A stretch of DNA of 64,000 nucleotides from Hygrophila difformis. Lineage: Eukaryota > Streptophyta > Magnoliopsida > Lamiales > Acanthaceae. Numbering within the stretch: position 1 is the stretch's first letter; each line of letters starts with the position of its first letter. The stretch spans positions 12,885,982 through 12,949,981 of the forward strand of contig JAOANR010000002.1 of assembly GCA_030278955.1 (NCBI GenBank). The letters run 5' to 3'. Positions 33,850-44,928 of this stretch are shown here, piece after piece. The notes beneath the pieces were generated by a model. That model was not told the DNA's origin and did not search any database. It saw only the letters and a list, made by a program, of their open reading frames with translations. The position numbers and the translations under genes are program-made.

Positions 33850-36338
33850 CACACATAATCCCTTAAGTAAGCCGGTTTGCGAGAAGTTCTGGTGCTTCTT
33901 CGAATCACATCCTCTTGAGCTCCCCTACTAACTATATCATTTTGCCTTCCCTCCACAAGAGGAGACCTTGTCCTCAAGGTCCATTTATGGGTACTCCTGG
34001 CGAAGAACAGCCGCATCTTCCCAGGTAGCCTCACTTGGTGGCAATCCCAGCCTTTGTACCAAGAGTTGGCGAGACACATGATTGCAACGACGGACCCATC
34101 GACTTGAAAGTACCGCTGCAGATTGTAGAGACGAACGACCTTCAGTATCAGTAGCGGGCATTGGAGCAAGGACCTGTGCGACCGACCCTGCGAAGCGACG
34201 TAATTGCGAGACATGGAAGACCGGGTGTACCCGAGAATCTGGAGGCAGTTGCAGGCGATAAGCCACTACTCCAATCTTCGCTTCAATCTGAAATGGACCA
34301 TAAAAGCGCCTGCTTAGCTTATGAAATACCGCTCTACGCAGGGTCCTCTGTCGATAAGGTTGAAGACGGACCCAAACCCAATCCCCCACTTGAAACTCTA
34401 CCTCAGAACAATGTCGGTCCGCTGCCACCTTCATTACCTGAGCCAGATTAGCTCTTAAGGTATCCAACAACGTATCCCATTGTAAACATTCCTCTTCCAC
34501 GGCTTCAGTTGGTGTATCACCCGGCAAATACCGGAAAGGAGTGATGGCGGTGGAGGAGTGCGTGGCCGTGTTGTAGGAGTATTCAGCACAAGGTAGAAAG
34601 TCTACCCAACGACGCAGTTGGTCCGAGACAAAGCAATGAAGATACATCTCCAAGGAACGGTTAGTCACCTCTGTCTGACCGTCTGATTCAGGGTGGTAAG
34701 GTGAGCTCAATGCTAGTTTAGTGCCCTGGAGTCGGAAAAGTTCATGCCAAAATTGCCCTGTGAAGACCCCATCCCAATCACTGACAATTGTTCGGGGCAT
34801 ACCATGTAAACATACAATCTTCTGCATAAACGCCTGGGCTACAAACGAGCTATTGAACTTGGTGGGGAGGGGAATAAAATGCGCATACTTTGAAAGCCGG
34901 TCTACCAATACAAGGACCACCTTTTCCCCTTAGATGGAGGTAAGCCAATTACACAATCTAGAGAGATATCTTCCCAGATACGTTGTGGAATTGGAAGTGG
35001 CTGGAGAAGACCCGCTGGAGGCGAAGTGGAATACTTCACCTGTTGACACGTTAGGCATTGGGACACATACAACTTCACATCTCTGTGTAAAACCTTTCAA
35101 TAAAACTCACCAGCAATACGTTTAAACTACGGTATATCCCAGCATGGCCACCTATAGGAGTGTCATGAAACTCATATAATAGGCTCTTGTATAGAGAAGG
35201 GTCCTCGGGTACACAAATTCTCCCCCGCATTAAGAGTAAACCATTGATCCACTTATACTTCTGGTTAGGCTCTTCCTGTGATAGTTTGGAAATCTTAGCC
35301 TGAAGCTTATGGTCCAAGAGAGTGGCTCATTGCAAGTCATGAATCAATTCTGAAGTCGAGCAAGAAAAAGCACACAGCTCCGGCACCTCAATAGCTAGGT
35401 GGGATAAGGCATCCGCTACTGCGTTCGCCGTTCCCGGGCGGTAACAAATTTCGAAATCAAATTCCACAAGTTTAGCTAGCCATTTCTGTTGCTCAGGGGT
35501 CTGAATGGTTTGCACCATGAGTTCCCTTTGACTAACTTGGTCACTTAGAATAAGAAAATGAGTACCCAGCAGGTAATGTCGCCACTTCTTAACTGCACAA
35601 GTGATGGCATACATTTCTTGGTGATAAGTTGAGGCCGCTTGCATCCTGGGCGCAAACTTCTTACTAAAATATACTATCGAGTGTTGTTGCTGTGAAAGGA
35701 CCGCACCCACTCCAACTCCTGATGCATCAGTTTGCACTACAAATTTTTTCTTGAAATCCGGAAGTACCAATACAGGGGCGTTTGTAAGTGCATGTTCGAG
35801 TGTTTGGAAGGCCTGATCAGTAACCTCATTCCACAGAAAACCATCTGTGTGTAATAAATCAGTCAAAGGCCATGCAATTTGAGCATACCCGCGAATAAAA
35901 TGGCGATAAAAACCTGTGTGTCCCAGAAATGCTCTTACAGCCCGGACAGATGTCGGAATTGGCCAATCCACCATCACAACTATATTATCTGGGTCTACTT
36001 GAACTCCCTTTCCCGAAATTATGTGTCCCAAATATTCCACCTTTGAGCTGTGATGCATCAAAATTACACTTTTCCCGCTTGGCAAACAGGTTGTTATCTA
36101 ACAAAGCTTCCAACACCGTTCGCAAGTGCTGAAGGTGGGCGTCCATGTGGAGCTATAAATCAGAATGTCGTCCAGGAAAACCAAGACAAAGCGTCGTAGC
36201 ATAGATTTCAAGATAGAATTCATGAGACTTTGAAAAGTAGCCAGTGCATTAGTAAGGCCGAACGACATCACCAAGTATTAATAGTTGCCATCATGTGTAT
36301 GAAAGGCAATCTTGTGGATTTCTTAGGGACGGACTCGT
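33850..36338 (-). pseudogene. Remnant R: Ty3/gypsy (Reina-like) pol, 5'-truncated
   Basis: It begins in the middle of reverse transcriptase at 36338, where E inserted. [11 protein letters not shown] (about 36215-36180) is the catalytic motif, followed by frame breaks. A long frame (36085-35327) gives YLGHIISGKGVQVDP, then RNase H with VVQTDASGVGVGAVL and ADALSHLA; TGA near 35327 stops it. A zinc-region piece (35317-35075) and integrase core (34920-33985) follow, with SDWDGVFTGQFW and DGQTEVTNRSLE giving Asp and Glu. A C-terminal piece has FQVGDWVWVRLQPYRQ and HPVFHVSQLRRF, then WEDAAVLRQEYP, chromodomain-like. It clearly differs from the Tekay-type pol of element I. Confidence 0.85.
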
Positions 36339-37080
36339 TGTAATACCCGAGAATTTTGCAATATAAAATAAATAAATAATATAATAAATAAATACAATAA
36401 ATAAATAAAGATTCATAAGGAAATGAGAAAGTGGATTTAATTCAAGAAGGGAATTAAAAGTTCCAAGAGCCCGTGAAGCCGGAGACAATTTAATTAAATT
36501 GTTACACGGGAACCCAATACTAATGGACTCAATAATTCGAGCCCAAGATTTAATTCAGACCCGAACAAAATTAAGATAGGGAATTAGAGCCCAAAAGTAG
36601 CCCGAAAATCAGAGCCCAAGAACATAAGAGGATAGAAGTCCGAAAGAGAGGAGAAAAGGCCCGACAGATCGCACAACCCGGCCCGGACCGAAGTCCAGGC
36701 CAAGGCCGCGCGGGGCAAAGGGTTTCCCGCGCCAACCCCGCGCCAGCAGGCAGCAACGAGTCTTGCGAGATTTACTCGCCCGATTTCGGATTTTTCGACT
36801 TCGGTTGCTTACCTTTCGGCTCAAGACACCCAAGGACAGATCTTGGACGTCCCCTAGGTTTCCTAAGCCTATAAATTCTCGTCCCCTCCGACCCCGAACA
36901 TTTTTCATACCCTTCGAAAAATATTATACGTTTCAAACCCGAATCCCGGAGTCGTCGGAGGCCCGAAGGCAGTAGAAGACTGAGATTTGGACGAAAAATT
37001 CGAGACTCTCATCTTGTGGGTAAGATTCTATCCGTTCCTTTCCGTTCCAATTCGAAAACGAATTCTAACTTGATCTATTC
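36339..37080 (+). repeat. LTR fragment E (plus), Tekay-type, interrupted by element F
   Basis: It starts TGTAATACCCGAGAATTTTGC after CTCGT (36334-36338), with the TTTATT-like repeat (here AAATAAATAA) and the CpG-rich block seen in other LTRs. It carries a donor TTGTGG|GTAAGA at 37020-37021 and is cut 60 bp later. Its remainder and target duplication lie beyond the window's nested insertions. Confidence 0.8.
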
Positions 37081-40000
37081 TGTAACACCCTGGTTTTGGT
37101 AACGCAGGCCGGGTGTCACCGCCACACCTCCCTAGCAAGACACGGTTTCTCCGAGCTTGTTAGAGAGATGCAAGGCTATGGTTTTCAGAATTTAAAACCT
37201 TTCAAACAGCCCATTTATAAAATATATAACAAAAATCATTACATAGTATTATCTAAGTTGCAGCGGAAAGTAATATTCAAATATAGGTATAGCAGCGGAA
37301 ATATAAATAGGGCCAACACGGCCAAAACACGGGTTATACAGGCCCGTTATGCAAGTCGTGTATAAAAACGAGAGTAAACGTTCCCAAAATCCCAATGCAT
37401 GCTATGCTCATGTGTAAGCCTCATACTCTGAAAAGAAAAAGAGAGCAACGGTTTGTCAGCATAAACATGCTGAGTAAGTTAACCCCTAGCATACAATAAT
37501 GGGGTTTCAAAGCCTTTAATTATTTAAGAAAGAATTGACTTACATTTAGCATGATTGCAGGCACTATATAAATTAACTCGTCAAGATAATGGAATTTAAT
37601 TGTAAAAATCAAAGGCATGCATGCCAAATGATCACATATATAACTTGCAAGGCGATTAAATAAATTGATATAAACCAAAACACAATTTAGCAAGGATTTA
37701 ATTTAAGTCTCTTATAAATTTCTCGTTTCGTTTCTTTTATAGATCACCATTCGCTAGGGCTCTTATGTCCGCCAGCCGTACACTTGGGCTCGTACGTCCA
37801 CAAGCTTCATGGTCAATATTTTACTAGGGTTATCACATCCGCTAGCCATACAATCAATATGAGCTAGGACTCTTACGTCCACTAGACATACACTTGGGCG
37901 CTTATGTCCACAAGCCTCATAGTCAATATCGATAACATCCAACTTAGTCATAAATCCCAATGTTTCAAAAGAATTTAGCAGATGTTTTTATTGTTTAGAC
38001 ATATCTCACAATTCATGTGTTTCTCAAAAGTCGAGTTTTTCAACATTTCAACCAAGCCATTGCCACATGTTACGCCATCTTAGTTTAAAAATTCATTTCA
38101 AGGGCAATCGACTTGAAATTTCTGCAGTAGCACAAAAACACGCTAACGAACAACTTTTTTGTTTTAAGTTTCCCGAAATTATGTGAGGAAATGGGTGAAA
38201 TTTTTACAATCTTCGTAAAGTATGAAATCTGCCAACGTTTTCTAAACAGCGCACTGATTTTCAAAAGAGTTTTTGACATAGCAAACGACCTCCAAAATTT
38301 ATGAAATTTTACAAGAATATACAAGACACCAAAATAAGCAAGTTTTATTAGAGGCAAATTATGCAAATTCATCACGGATTAAGACAGATTAATCCACTAA
38401 GTTCGGTCTTAATATCTGTCGACTTTTCCTTCTCGGACACAGTGTATTCAAAACGGGTTTCGATTATCCAAACTTTAATGAAAATGCACGAAATTTTACA
38501 GGAATGTTCTCAAGATATTTATCTATAACTTTTATGTTTACACCAAAGATTAGTTTTGACCACAAGTGATAGAAAAATGCACATCAAGTTCGATCATATA
38601 ATCTGTCTCAGTTTTCGAAAGGTTCATGCACAACAGAATATGTTCGACGCGGTTTAGGGTAGCAAATCTTAATTAAAATGTATGAAATTTTACAGAGGTA
38701 TTCATGGCTCATAGATCTACAAATTTAATGTTTAGCACAAGTTCTAATTCGGCCTAGATCCAAGGTCAAAATGGCTAACAAGATCGAGAGTGAAATCTGC
38801 CAAAGTTCTAAGTTCGAAAGTTATTCCGAGGTGTTCATACTCGGATTACGGGAAACAAAAGTTAACGAAAAATTATGGCAATTTTACAGCATGTAGATCT
38901 TTGTCTTAGGAACACTTTTTATGTTTTGAGTTTTCTCGTTTGAAGATTTTAAGGGTTCGAAAAATTCATCCGAAAACACTGCGCGTGGGTGAAACCTCTA
39001 TTGACAGATTTTATTAAGTTCTTGTGTTGAATCTTATGTTTGGTCGATTTTTAGCCACCAAAAACCGTATGTAAGAATTAACTTACATAGTATGAGTTCT
39101 AAACAGCCCTTGGTTCGTCCGGAATCTACGGATGGCTACGAACGGATCTCCTCAACGCGAAGCTTCCGACTTTGGCCACGAATTCGACTCGAAAGAAGAA
39201 ATCTAGTGTTAGATTGAATGTTTGGATTCAAAAAGGTGTAGGAAAACTCAAAAACCACTTACCAACGTCGTAGGGGTCTGTCTTCTCCTTCTGAAGTCCT
39301 TCTTGTTCGGATTCGGTCGTCGGAAACTCAAGAACACTAGGGATTTTTGGGTTTTCGGTTTTGGATGAACAAGGGAGATGTTTTGAGAGTTTGGGTGGAA
39401 TGGGGGCTGCCAACTTCGAAAATTAGGGTTAATTATGAGTGTCAAATCCCCTCAAATCCGTCCATATACTCCTTCCCTCGACCGGGATTGAGTTACCAAA
39501 GTCGGGGGCCGAAAATAAAGTAAGAAATCGTCGAAATCCGTAATATGAACGCATACTGTTACATGGCGCGGTCTTGGCGCGGTTTGGGGCTTAGACCGCG
39601 CGGCCACCGCGCGGGCCCCGGCTGGGTTGCGGTCCGTGCCGGGCCGTGCGTTCCGTCGGGCCTTTTCTCCTCTCTTTCGGACTTCTGTCCTCCTACGTTT
39701 TCGGGCTCGATTTTTCGGGTCATTCTCGGATTATGATTCCTATCTTAATTTTATTTCCGCTCGAATTGATTTCGTATTTGAAATCTTGAATCCGTCGCGT
39801 TTGGATTTGTCGGCTTCGAATCCGTCGACCTTCGATTCCTGTGCAATGATTTATTTATTTAAATCCTTTTTGACTTCACAGTCCTTGGAATTAAAATTCT
39901 TTTCCTTCTTGAATTTAATTCCAATTCTTTTGACTCGATCCATGGAATGTCTTCGGGCTTCCTTTCCCTCTTTTATTCCATTTTGAATTTTTGAATCTAT

Positions 40001-40432
40001 CGGTGTTTCATTTCCAAGCAATAATTTATGTGATAAATTATTTTCTTCTTCTCGGAGATATTTCGACCTTGATCGGATTAATAAACTAATTTTATTCGTT
40101 TGGACGCCGATAAAAATCTTGGGTATTACAGTCTACCCCCCTTAAGAATCAACTTCGTCCTCGAAGTTGCGATTTAGGTTTTCGCGAGATTAGAACTAAG
40201 GTTCTATCGTTCATTTCGTTCATTTCTATTTTTCGTTATTGTATTATTGCGTTATCATTTGTTATTTTTTGATATTGTTTGTATTATTTTATAGTATCAT
40301 TTGACTGAACCCAGAATTGAAATTTCCAAGTTGCCTACGTATCCTGTGAAGGGATCAAGCTATGACGTAGTTCAAAACAATTTGAATTTGTTTATTTATT
40401 GATTTGGGATACATAATATTCGGGTTGTTACA
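37081..40432 (-). repeat. Element F 3' LTR (3352 bp)
   Basis: Sense start TGTAACAACCCGAAT at 40432 directly after a G-run purine tract; end GGGTGTTACA at 37081. Closest to S. The segment 40432-40132 is part of the LTR here, with an internal purine tract at about 40133-40146. Candidate intron donor GT 39262-39261, acceptor AG 37429-37428, hairpin CAGCAT/ATGCTG at 37457-37472. TATA-like GAGTATATGG near 39470. Confidence 0.88.
37740..37925 (-). repeat. Short-hairpin array in the element F LTR
   Basis: Five units with stems CTAG/CTAG, ACTTG/CAAGC or CTTG/CAAG around GGGCTCKTACGTCCA or GGCGCTTATGTCCA. The stem changes while pairing is largely kept; the first unit (GCTAG/CCAGC) has one mismatch. 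Confidence 0.55.
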
Positions 40433-40452
40433 TCCTGCCCCCCCCTTAAGAT
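40433..40452 (-). other. Polypurine tract of element F (LTR start at tract 1)
   Basis: Sense CTTAAGGGGGGGGGCAGGA then TGTAACAACCC. It corresponds to tract 1 of elements A, B and I, where it is internal. Confidence 0.75.
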
Positions 40453-40516
40453 TACAGTTATGTCCCCATAATTGCCTACGCATTATTAGCCTCTCATTGC
40501 TGAAGGTTCACCAGAT

Positions 40517-41560
40517 CTATTCTCCTTCGATCGCCTCCTCTGGCGTTCGACATCCCCTAGCCTTGTGACCAAACTTGCCGCACTTATAGCAGGCTCCAGG
40601 CTTCGGGCACTGGCGCACCAAATGTGCATGGTTGCATCGTGGGCAGCGTGGTATGAATGCACCATGGTTGTCATCTCCTCCGTGGTGGAGACCTTTATTT
40701 TCTTTCCTTCGAGATCCATTGTTTTTCCTAGAGTTGTTATTATTGTCTTTCAGATCCTTCTTCTCAAGTCCTTGAGAGTCCTTGCTCGACTCACCATTTT
40801 CCTTACGCTTCAATTGCTGGATTCGAGCAATTGCTACAGCGCGATCATAAATCGTCTGTAGGTTCGTGAATTGTCCTACTGCAAGTATCTCCCGGATACT
40901 AGGGTTCAGGCCCATCTCGGATTTCTGAGCCTTGTCAGAGTCGGTTGGTACTAGTCTCGTAGCAAATCGTACTAGCTCCTTGAATTTGGTGTAGTACTCT
41001 TGCACTGTTTGTGCACCTTGCTTCAGGTTGATGAATTCCTCGTATTTCACAGTCTTGGTGCTCAGTGGGTAGAATCTTTCTCTCGGGGCTTCCTTAAGTC
41101 CTTCCCAGGTGTAGGCTTCTTCATATTCCTCTGAATTCGTTTGAAGGTTTTGCCACCACTCATCGGCTTCGCCTCCTAAGTAGTAGGTCGCTACACGTAT
41201 CTTCTCCTCGTCGGGGCATTTAATAGCGTCCAAAAGTTTATCAAAGGTACGGATCCACCCCTCTAGTTTGGCGGGATCTTCCTCCCCATCATAATGTGGT
41301 GGTTGATAAGGATTTACCAAAGCTAGATAGTTGTTTCGAGCTATTGGCGGAGGTATTGCCGCTTGTGCTCTATGCACCTCGGCGTTTCCTAATGCTACGA
41401 GTACTTCCTCTACCGTCCTTAAACATTCATCCATGTTGTTGGGAATAGGAGGCGCTCGATCTCCTACGTTCGGAGGAATCTCATTGTTGTTAGGTGCGTT
41501 TGGGAGGTCAGTGTCAGTGCCGTTTGGGCTTACCTTCCTCGGCTTTCTCCTAGGTGCCAT
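40517..41560 (-). CDS. Intact gag protein of element F
   Basis: A single open frame of 347 codons. The N-terminus MAPRRKPRKVSPNG is basic; MDECLRTVEEVLVALGNAEV follows; the gag core (about residues 95-260) has NYLALVNPYQPPHYDGEEDP, WIRTFDKLLDAIKCPDEE, ADEWWQNL, ERFYPLSTKTVKYEEF, the QTVQEYYTKFKELVRF stretch and DRAVAIARIQQLKR. A basic Asn-rich linker leads to CPRCNHAHLVRQC (spacing one short of CCHC) and a canonical knuckle CYKCGKFGHKARGC. It ends at residue 347 without protease. Gag forms the particle and binds RNA. The ATG follows AATAACAG|AAA. An open gag without pol suggests it was retained by trans-mobilisation, though recent birth would look the same. Confidence 0.9.
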   Translation of the reverse strand: MAPRRKPRKVSPNGTDTDLPNAPNNNEIPPNVGDRAPPIPNNMDECLRTVEEVLVALGNAEVHRAQAAIPPPIARNNYLALVNPYQPPHYDGEEDPAKLEGWIRTFDKLLDAIKCPDEEKIRVATYYLGGEADEWWQNLQTNSEEYEEAYTWEGLKEAPRERFYPLSTKTVKYEEFINLKQGAQTVQEYYTKFKELVRFATRLVPTDSDKAQKSEMGLNPSIREILAVGQFTNLQTIYDRAVAIARIQQLKRKENGESSKDSQGLEKKDLKDNNNNSRKNNGSRRKENKGLHHGGDDNHGAFIPRCPRCNHAHLVRQCPKPGACYKCGKFGHKARGCRTPEEAIEGE

Positions 41561-41597
41561 TTTCTGTTATTAAGCACGCGAAGATGAGTTTCTAAGT

Positions 41598-42247
41598 GAT
41601 CAAGATCTAGGACTAAGGCAACGTTAGTCTTTAGCAAGCGCTCCTAAGTCAAGGTCATGTCGAGTTCTAATGTAACACCCCGATTTTCGGTCACCCAGGT
41701 CGGGATGTCACCGCCACACCTCCCTAGTAAGACACGGTTTCTCCGGCTTACTAAAGAGGTGCAAGGCTAGGTATTTCAGTCTTTAAAAAATTTAAAACAT
41801 TTGCAAACAGCCCATACAATATAAATTTGAAAATAATAATCTCATAATGCAGCGGAAATAATATTTAAGTATAATATTGCAGCGGAAATGTAAATAAGAC
41901 CGACATGGTCAAAACACGGGTTGATCAAGATCTAGGACTAAGGCAACGTTAGTCTTTAGCAAGCGCTCCTAAGTCAAGGTCATGTCGAGTTCTAATGTAA
42001 CACCCCGATTTTTGGTCACCCAGGTCGGGATGTCACCGCCACACCTCCCTAGTAAGACACGGTTTCTCCGGCTTACTAAAGAGGTGCAAGGCTAGGTATT
42101 TCAGTCTTTAAAAAATTTAAAACATTTGCAAACAGCCCATACAATATAAATTTGAAAATAATAATCTCATAATGCAGCGGAAATAATATTTAAGTATAAT
42201 ATTGCAGCGGAAATGTAAATAAGACCGACATGGTCAAAACACGGGTT
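41598..42247 (-). repeat. 325-bp tandem duplication across the F/G junction
   Basis: Copy 1 41598-41922, copy 2 41923-42247, period 325. The unit starts GATCAAGATCTAGGACTAAG and holds 73 bp of element F leader plus 252 bp of element G LTR end. One difference seen by eye (TTTTCGG against TTTTTGG). It must postdate the insertion of G. Confidence 0.93.
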
Positions 42248-44502
42248 AAACAGGCCCGTTTATTCTATAGTCTATTGCAAGAATTTAAAAACAAAGTTTC
42301 GCAAAATATAATTCGCCCCATGCATGAACGTGCTCATGTTTGTTCCACATACTCTGTAAGGAAAAGGAAAAATAAACGGTTTGGTCAGCACAACTTGCTG
42401 AGTAAGTTAACACATGCATGATCATAGGATTTAAAAGCCATTAATTTAATATTTACATAAAATCATGATAATAAGCCTTAAATAATTTAACTCAATTATC
42501 TAACCAACTTGCATAATATTTCATGGCACTATAAATAAACCATTTAATTTAATTTCCCCATTACATCCCCGATTTAGTAATTTCAAGTGTTTCACGATTG
42601 CATCGCGATCTCAACAAGTTTAGCCGGAAACCGGCGGCCGCAGCCGTATCTGCCATACCCAGTACCACTCCGGAGCCTCGGGAAACCCATGTGGATATTC
42701 ACGAGAGTGTAGGCCATATATCTCATGCCGTTTTGGCAATATCATATCTCAATTTTCGCGCGGGGTCACCATCGTCCATAAAGGCACGAAGTGAAGCAGT
42801 TAGGGGGCACCCTGCAGAGCACTCACCCCTAATTTTAATTTATCAAGTTTGTAAGGGAATTTATTTATGAAAATTCTGGTTTCACTAAATTTAGCAGTTA
42901 GGGGGCACCCTGCAGAGCACTCACCCCTAATTCCATCGTTTCAACAAGATTTCAAGATTTGACTCCGGTAAACCGCTGTTTACTCTAAAATTAATTTAAA
43001 ATCAGATTTACGTCCAAAAATTCTGAAAATTTACCACTAACTCGGAAACATCGAGATGAACAACTTTCGAGTTTTAACGTTTTCAATCCGAGATACCAAA
43101 ACAGGTCAAAAAAATCGATTTTCGTAGAAACATTAATCTGTCCGAATTTATCTTACAGCAGTTCAAGATTTTCAAGATCTACCATAGCAAATCAACTCTA
43201 AACTTAACGAAATTTTACAGAGACCTTCTTAAGACATTTGTCTACAACTTTCATGTTCGGCTAAAGATCTAAATCAGCCTAGAACCCTAGTCAAAAACGT
43301 TATCAAGTTCGGACCTAAGTTCTGTCAAGAAATTCAAGATTCAAATCTTAGCAGTTCGGTTTCGGGTTGATTTCATATAACAAATCATCACAAAAAATTC
43401 TGAATATTTTACAAGAGATAGATCTAAGCCTTAGGAACGTTTTTCGTGTTTTAAGTTTTCTCGTTTGAAGAATTTTAAGGGTTCGAAAAAATTGTACAAA
43501 ATCGCTGCGCCGGTAGAAATCACATGTTGACAGATTTTCGAAAGTTTTGATTAAGCTTTTAGGTTTAAGTGTTTTAATTACTCCCAAAACCATGTAAGTG
43601 TCAACTTACAGATTTCCAGTCGTCCGGGATCGTCGATTTCGGAGGCGTGGCTTCCAGTCCACCGTTTATCCTCTCCGTTCGTCGGGTTCTTCGTTCTAGA
43701 TCCGATTCGGGGTGTAGAGAAGAAAAGACTAAGTTCGGGCTTCGTTTTTGAATTAAAAACGAGATGGATGAATGGATCAGACTTACCACGACGTTGGAAG
43801 ACTTCCGAAATCGTCCAAACAGTCTCTGGCTCAGTTTTGGTGCCTCCGATGACTTCCGGATCTAGGGTTTTGTGTATAGAGAGTATCGTAGGGTTTTGAA
43901 AAGTGTTCGGGGCTTCCAAGAGGTGTTATTTATAGATAGGCACAACCTAGGGACGTCCAAGGTCGGCCTTGGTGAGTCTTGAGCCGAAAGGTGTTCAACC
44001 GAAGTCGGAAAATCCAGATTCGGGCGAGTGAATCTCGCAACCGGCGAATCTGTCGTGCGGCGCGGTCGTGGCGCGCCAATCCCCCTTTCACCGCGCGACC
44101 ACCGCGCGGCCCTCGCCTGGACTTCGGTCCGGGCGGGTCGTGCGATCCGTCGTGCCTTTCCTCCTCTCTTTCGGACTTCTATCCCTTTATGCTCCCGGAT
44201 TCCGATTTCCGGGGTATCTTCGGGTTCCTATTTCTTCTCTAAATTTTTACTCGGGTCTAAATGCATGTTTGGACTCGAATTGTCGAGTTCATTGGTGTCG
44301 GGTTTCGGTGTACAATTTATTCGATTAAATTGTCTTGCGTATTGGAACTTTGCTTCCTTTTTAGATTCAACTTCATTTCTCATTTCTCTCTCTTTATTTA
44401 TTTATTATTTATTTATTTACTATTTATTTATTTATTATTTATTTATTTATTATTTATTTATTTAATTACTTGTTTTATGTTGCAAAATTCTCGGGTATTA
44501 CA
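41671..44502 (-). repeat. Element G 3' LTR (contains the tandem duplication)
   Basis: Sense from TGTAATACCCGAG at 44502 to GGGGTGTTACA at 41671. TATA box TATAAATA (minus) at 43934-43927, about 570 bp into the LTR. Candidate intron donor GT 43786-43785 and acceptor AG 42355-42354; hairpin CAGCA/TGCTG at 42386-42400. Two copies of the CACCCTGCAGAGCACTCACC block lie at 42801-42829 and 42896-42930. A TTTATT repeat (about 44395-44465) is at the U3 start. If tract 1 were the boundary the LTR would extend to 44715. Confidence 0.8.
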
Positions 44503-44735
44503 GTCTACCCTCCTTAAGAATCAACTTCGTCCTCGAAGTTGTGGTTCGGCTTTTCTCGTGCTAAGGTCTTTTGTTTGTTTTATTATTGTGTGACTGAACT
44601 TAGAATTAAAACTTCTAAGCTGCCTACGTACCATGTGAAGGGATCAAGCCATAACGTAGTTCAAAACAATTTGAATTTGTTTGTTTGTTTACAAAAAATG
44701 CACGAAAAATACATGGTATGACATCCTCTCCCCCT
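44503..44735 (-). other. Element G 3' untranslated segment with two purine tracts
   Basis: Tract 2 (sense CTTAAGGAGGGTAGAC) abuts 44502. Tract 1 (sense CTTAAGGGGGAGAGGA, then TGTCATACC) lies at about 44716-44735, just after the pol stop. Confidence 0.65.
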
Positions 44736-44746
44736 TAAGATTGCAG

Positions 44747-44928
44747 TTATGTCCCCATAACTGTGTCAGTGTCGGTTTGGAATAGTGTTGGGTAGCGTCC
44801 TCCCATGTCGGATTCTACCTCCCAAGTTGCCGTCTCACTTTCGTGGTTCGACCAAAGAACCTTGATCATTTTGATGGTTTTGTTCCTCGTTACTCGCTCC
44901 TTAGTGTCCAGAATTCGCACTGGGACTT
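44747..44928 (-). pseudogene. Element G pol C-terminus (chromodomain), cut by element H
   Basis: It aligns to the last ~60 codons of element I pol: the VLWSNYE-type chromodomain region down to the stop TAA at 44749-44747. Element H inserted at GTCCCAGTG in the sense strand, duplicating GACTT (44924-44928); the other copy is outside the window. The chromodomain is the part that guides integration in chromoviruses. The rest of G's pol should lie right of this window. Confidence 0.8.

Larger units (their letters stand above)
37081..41670 (-). mobile_element. Element F: gag-only Tekay-type derivative (3' LTR, gag, leader)
   Basis: 3' LTR 37081-40432, purine tract 40433-40452, intact gag 40517-41560, leader to 41670, where element G is inserted. 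The left flank TATTC (37076-37080) should recur beyond the window. The 5' LTR and primer site are not seen because G lies between. Only about 65 bp separate the end of gag from the purine tract: pol is deleted, leaving the bases of its last codons (GCAATTATGGGGACATAAC). An intact gag with no pol matches the plan of gag-only (TR-GAG type) non-autonomous elements. Confidence 0.8.

Noticed and set aside
44261..44593. ORF with FIYLLFIYLL repeats, membrane-protein-like
   Set aside because: Translation of the TTTATT microsatellite at the start of the element G LTR.
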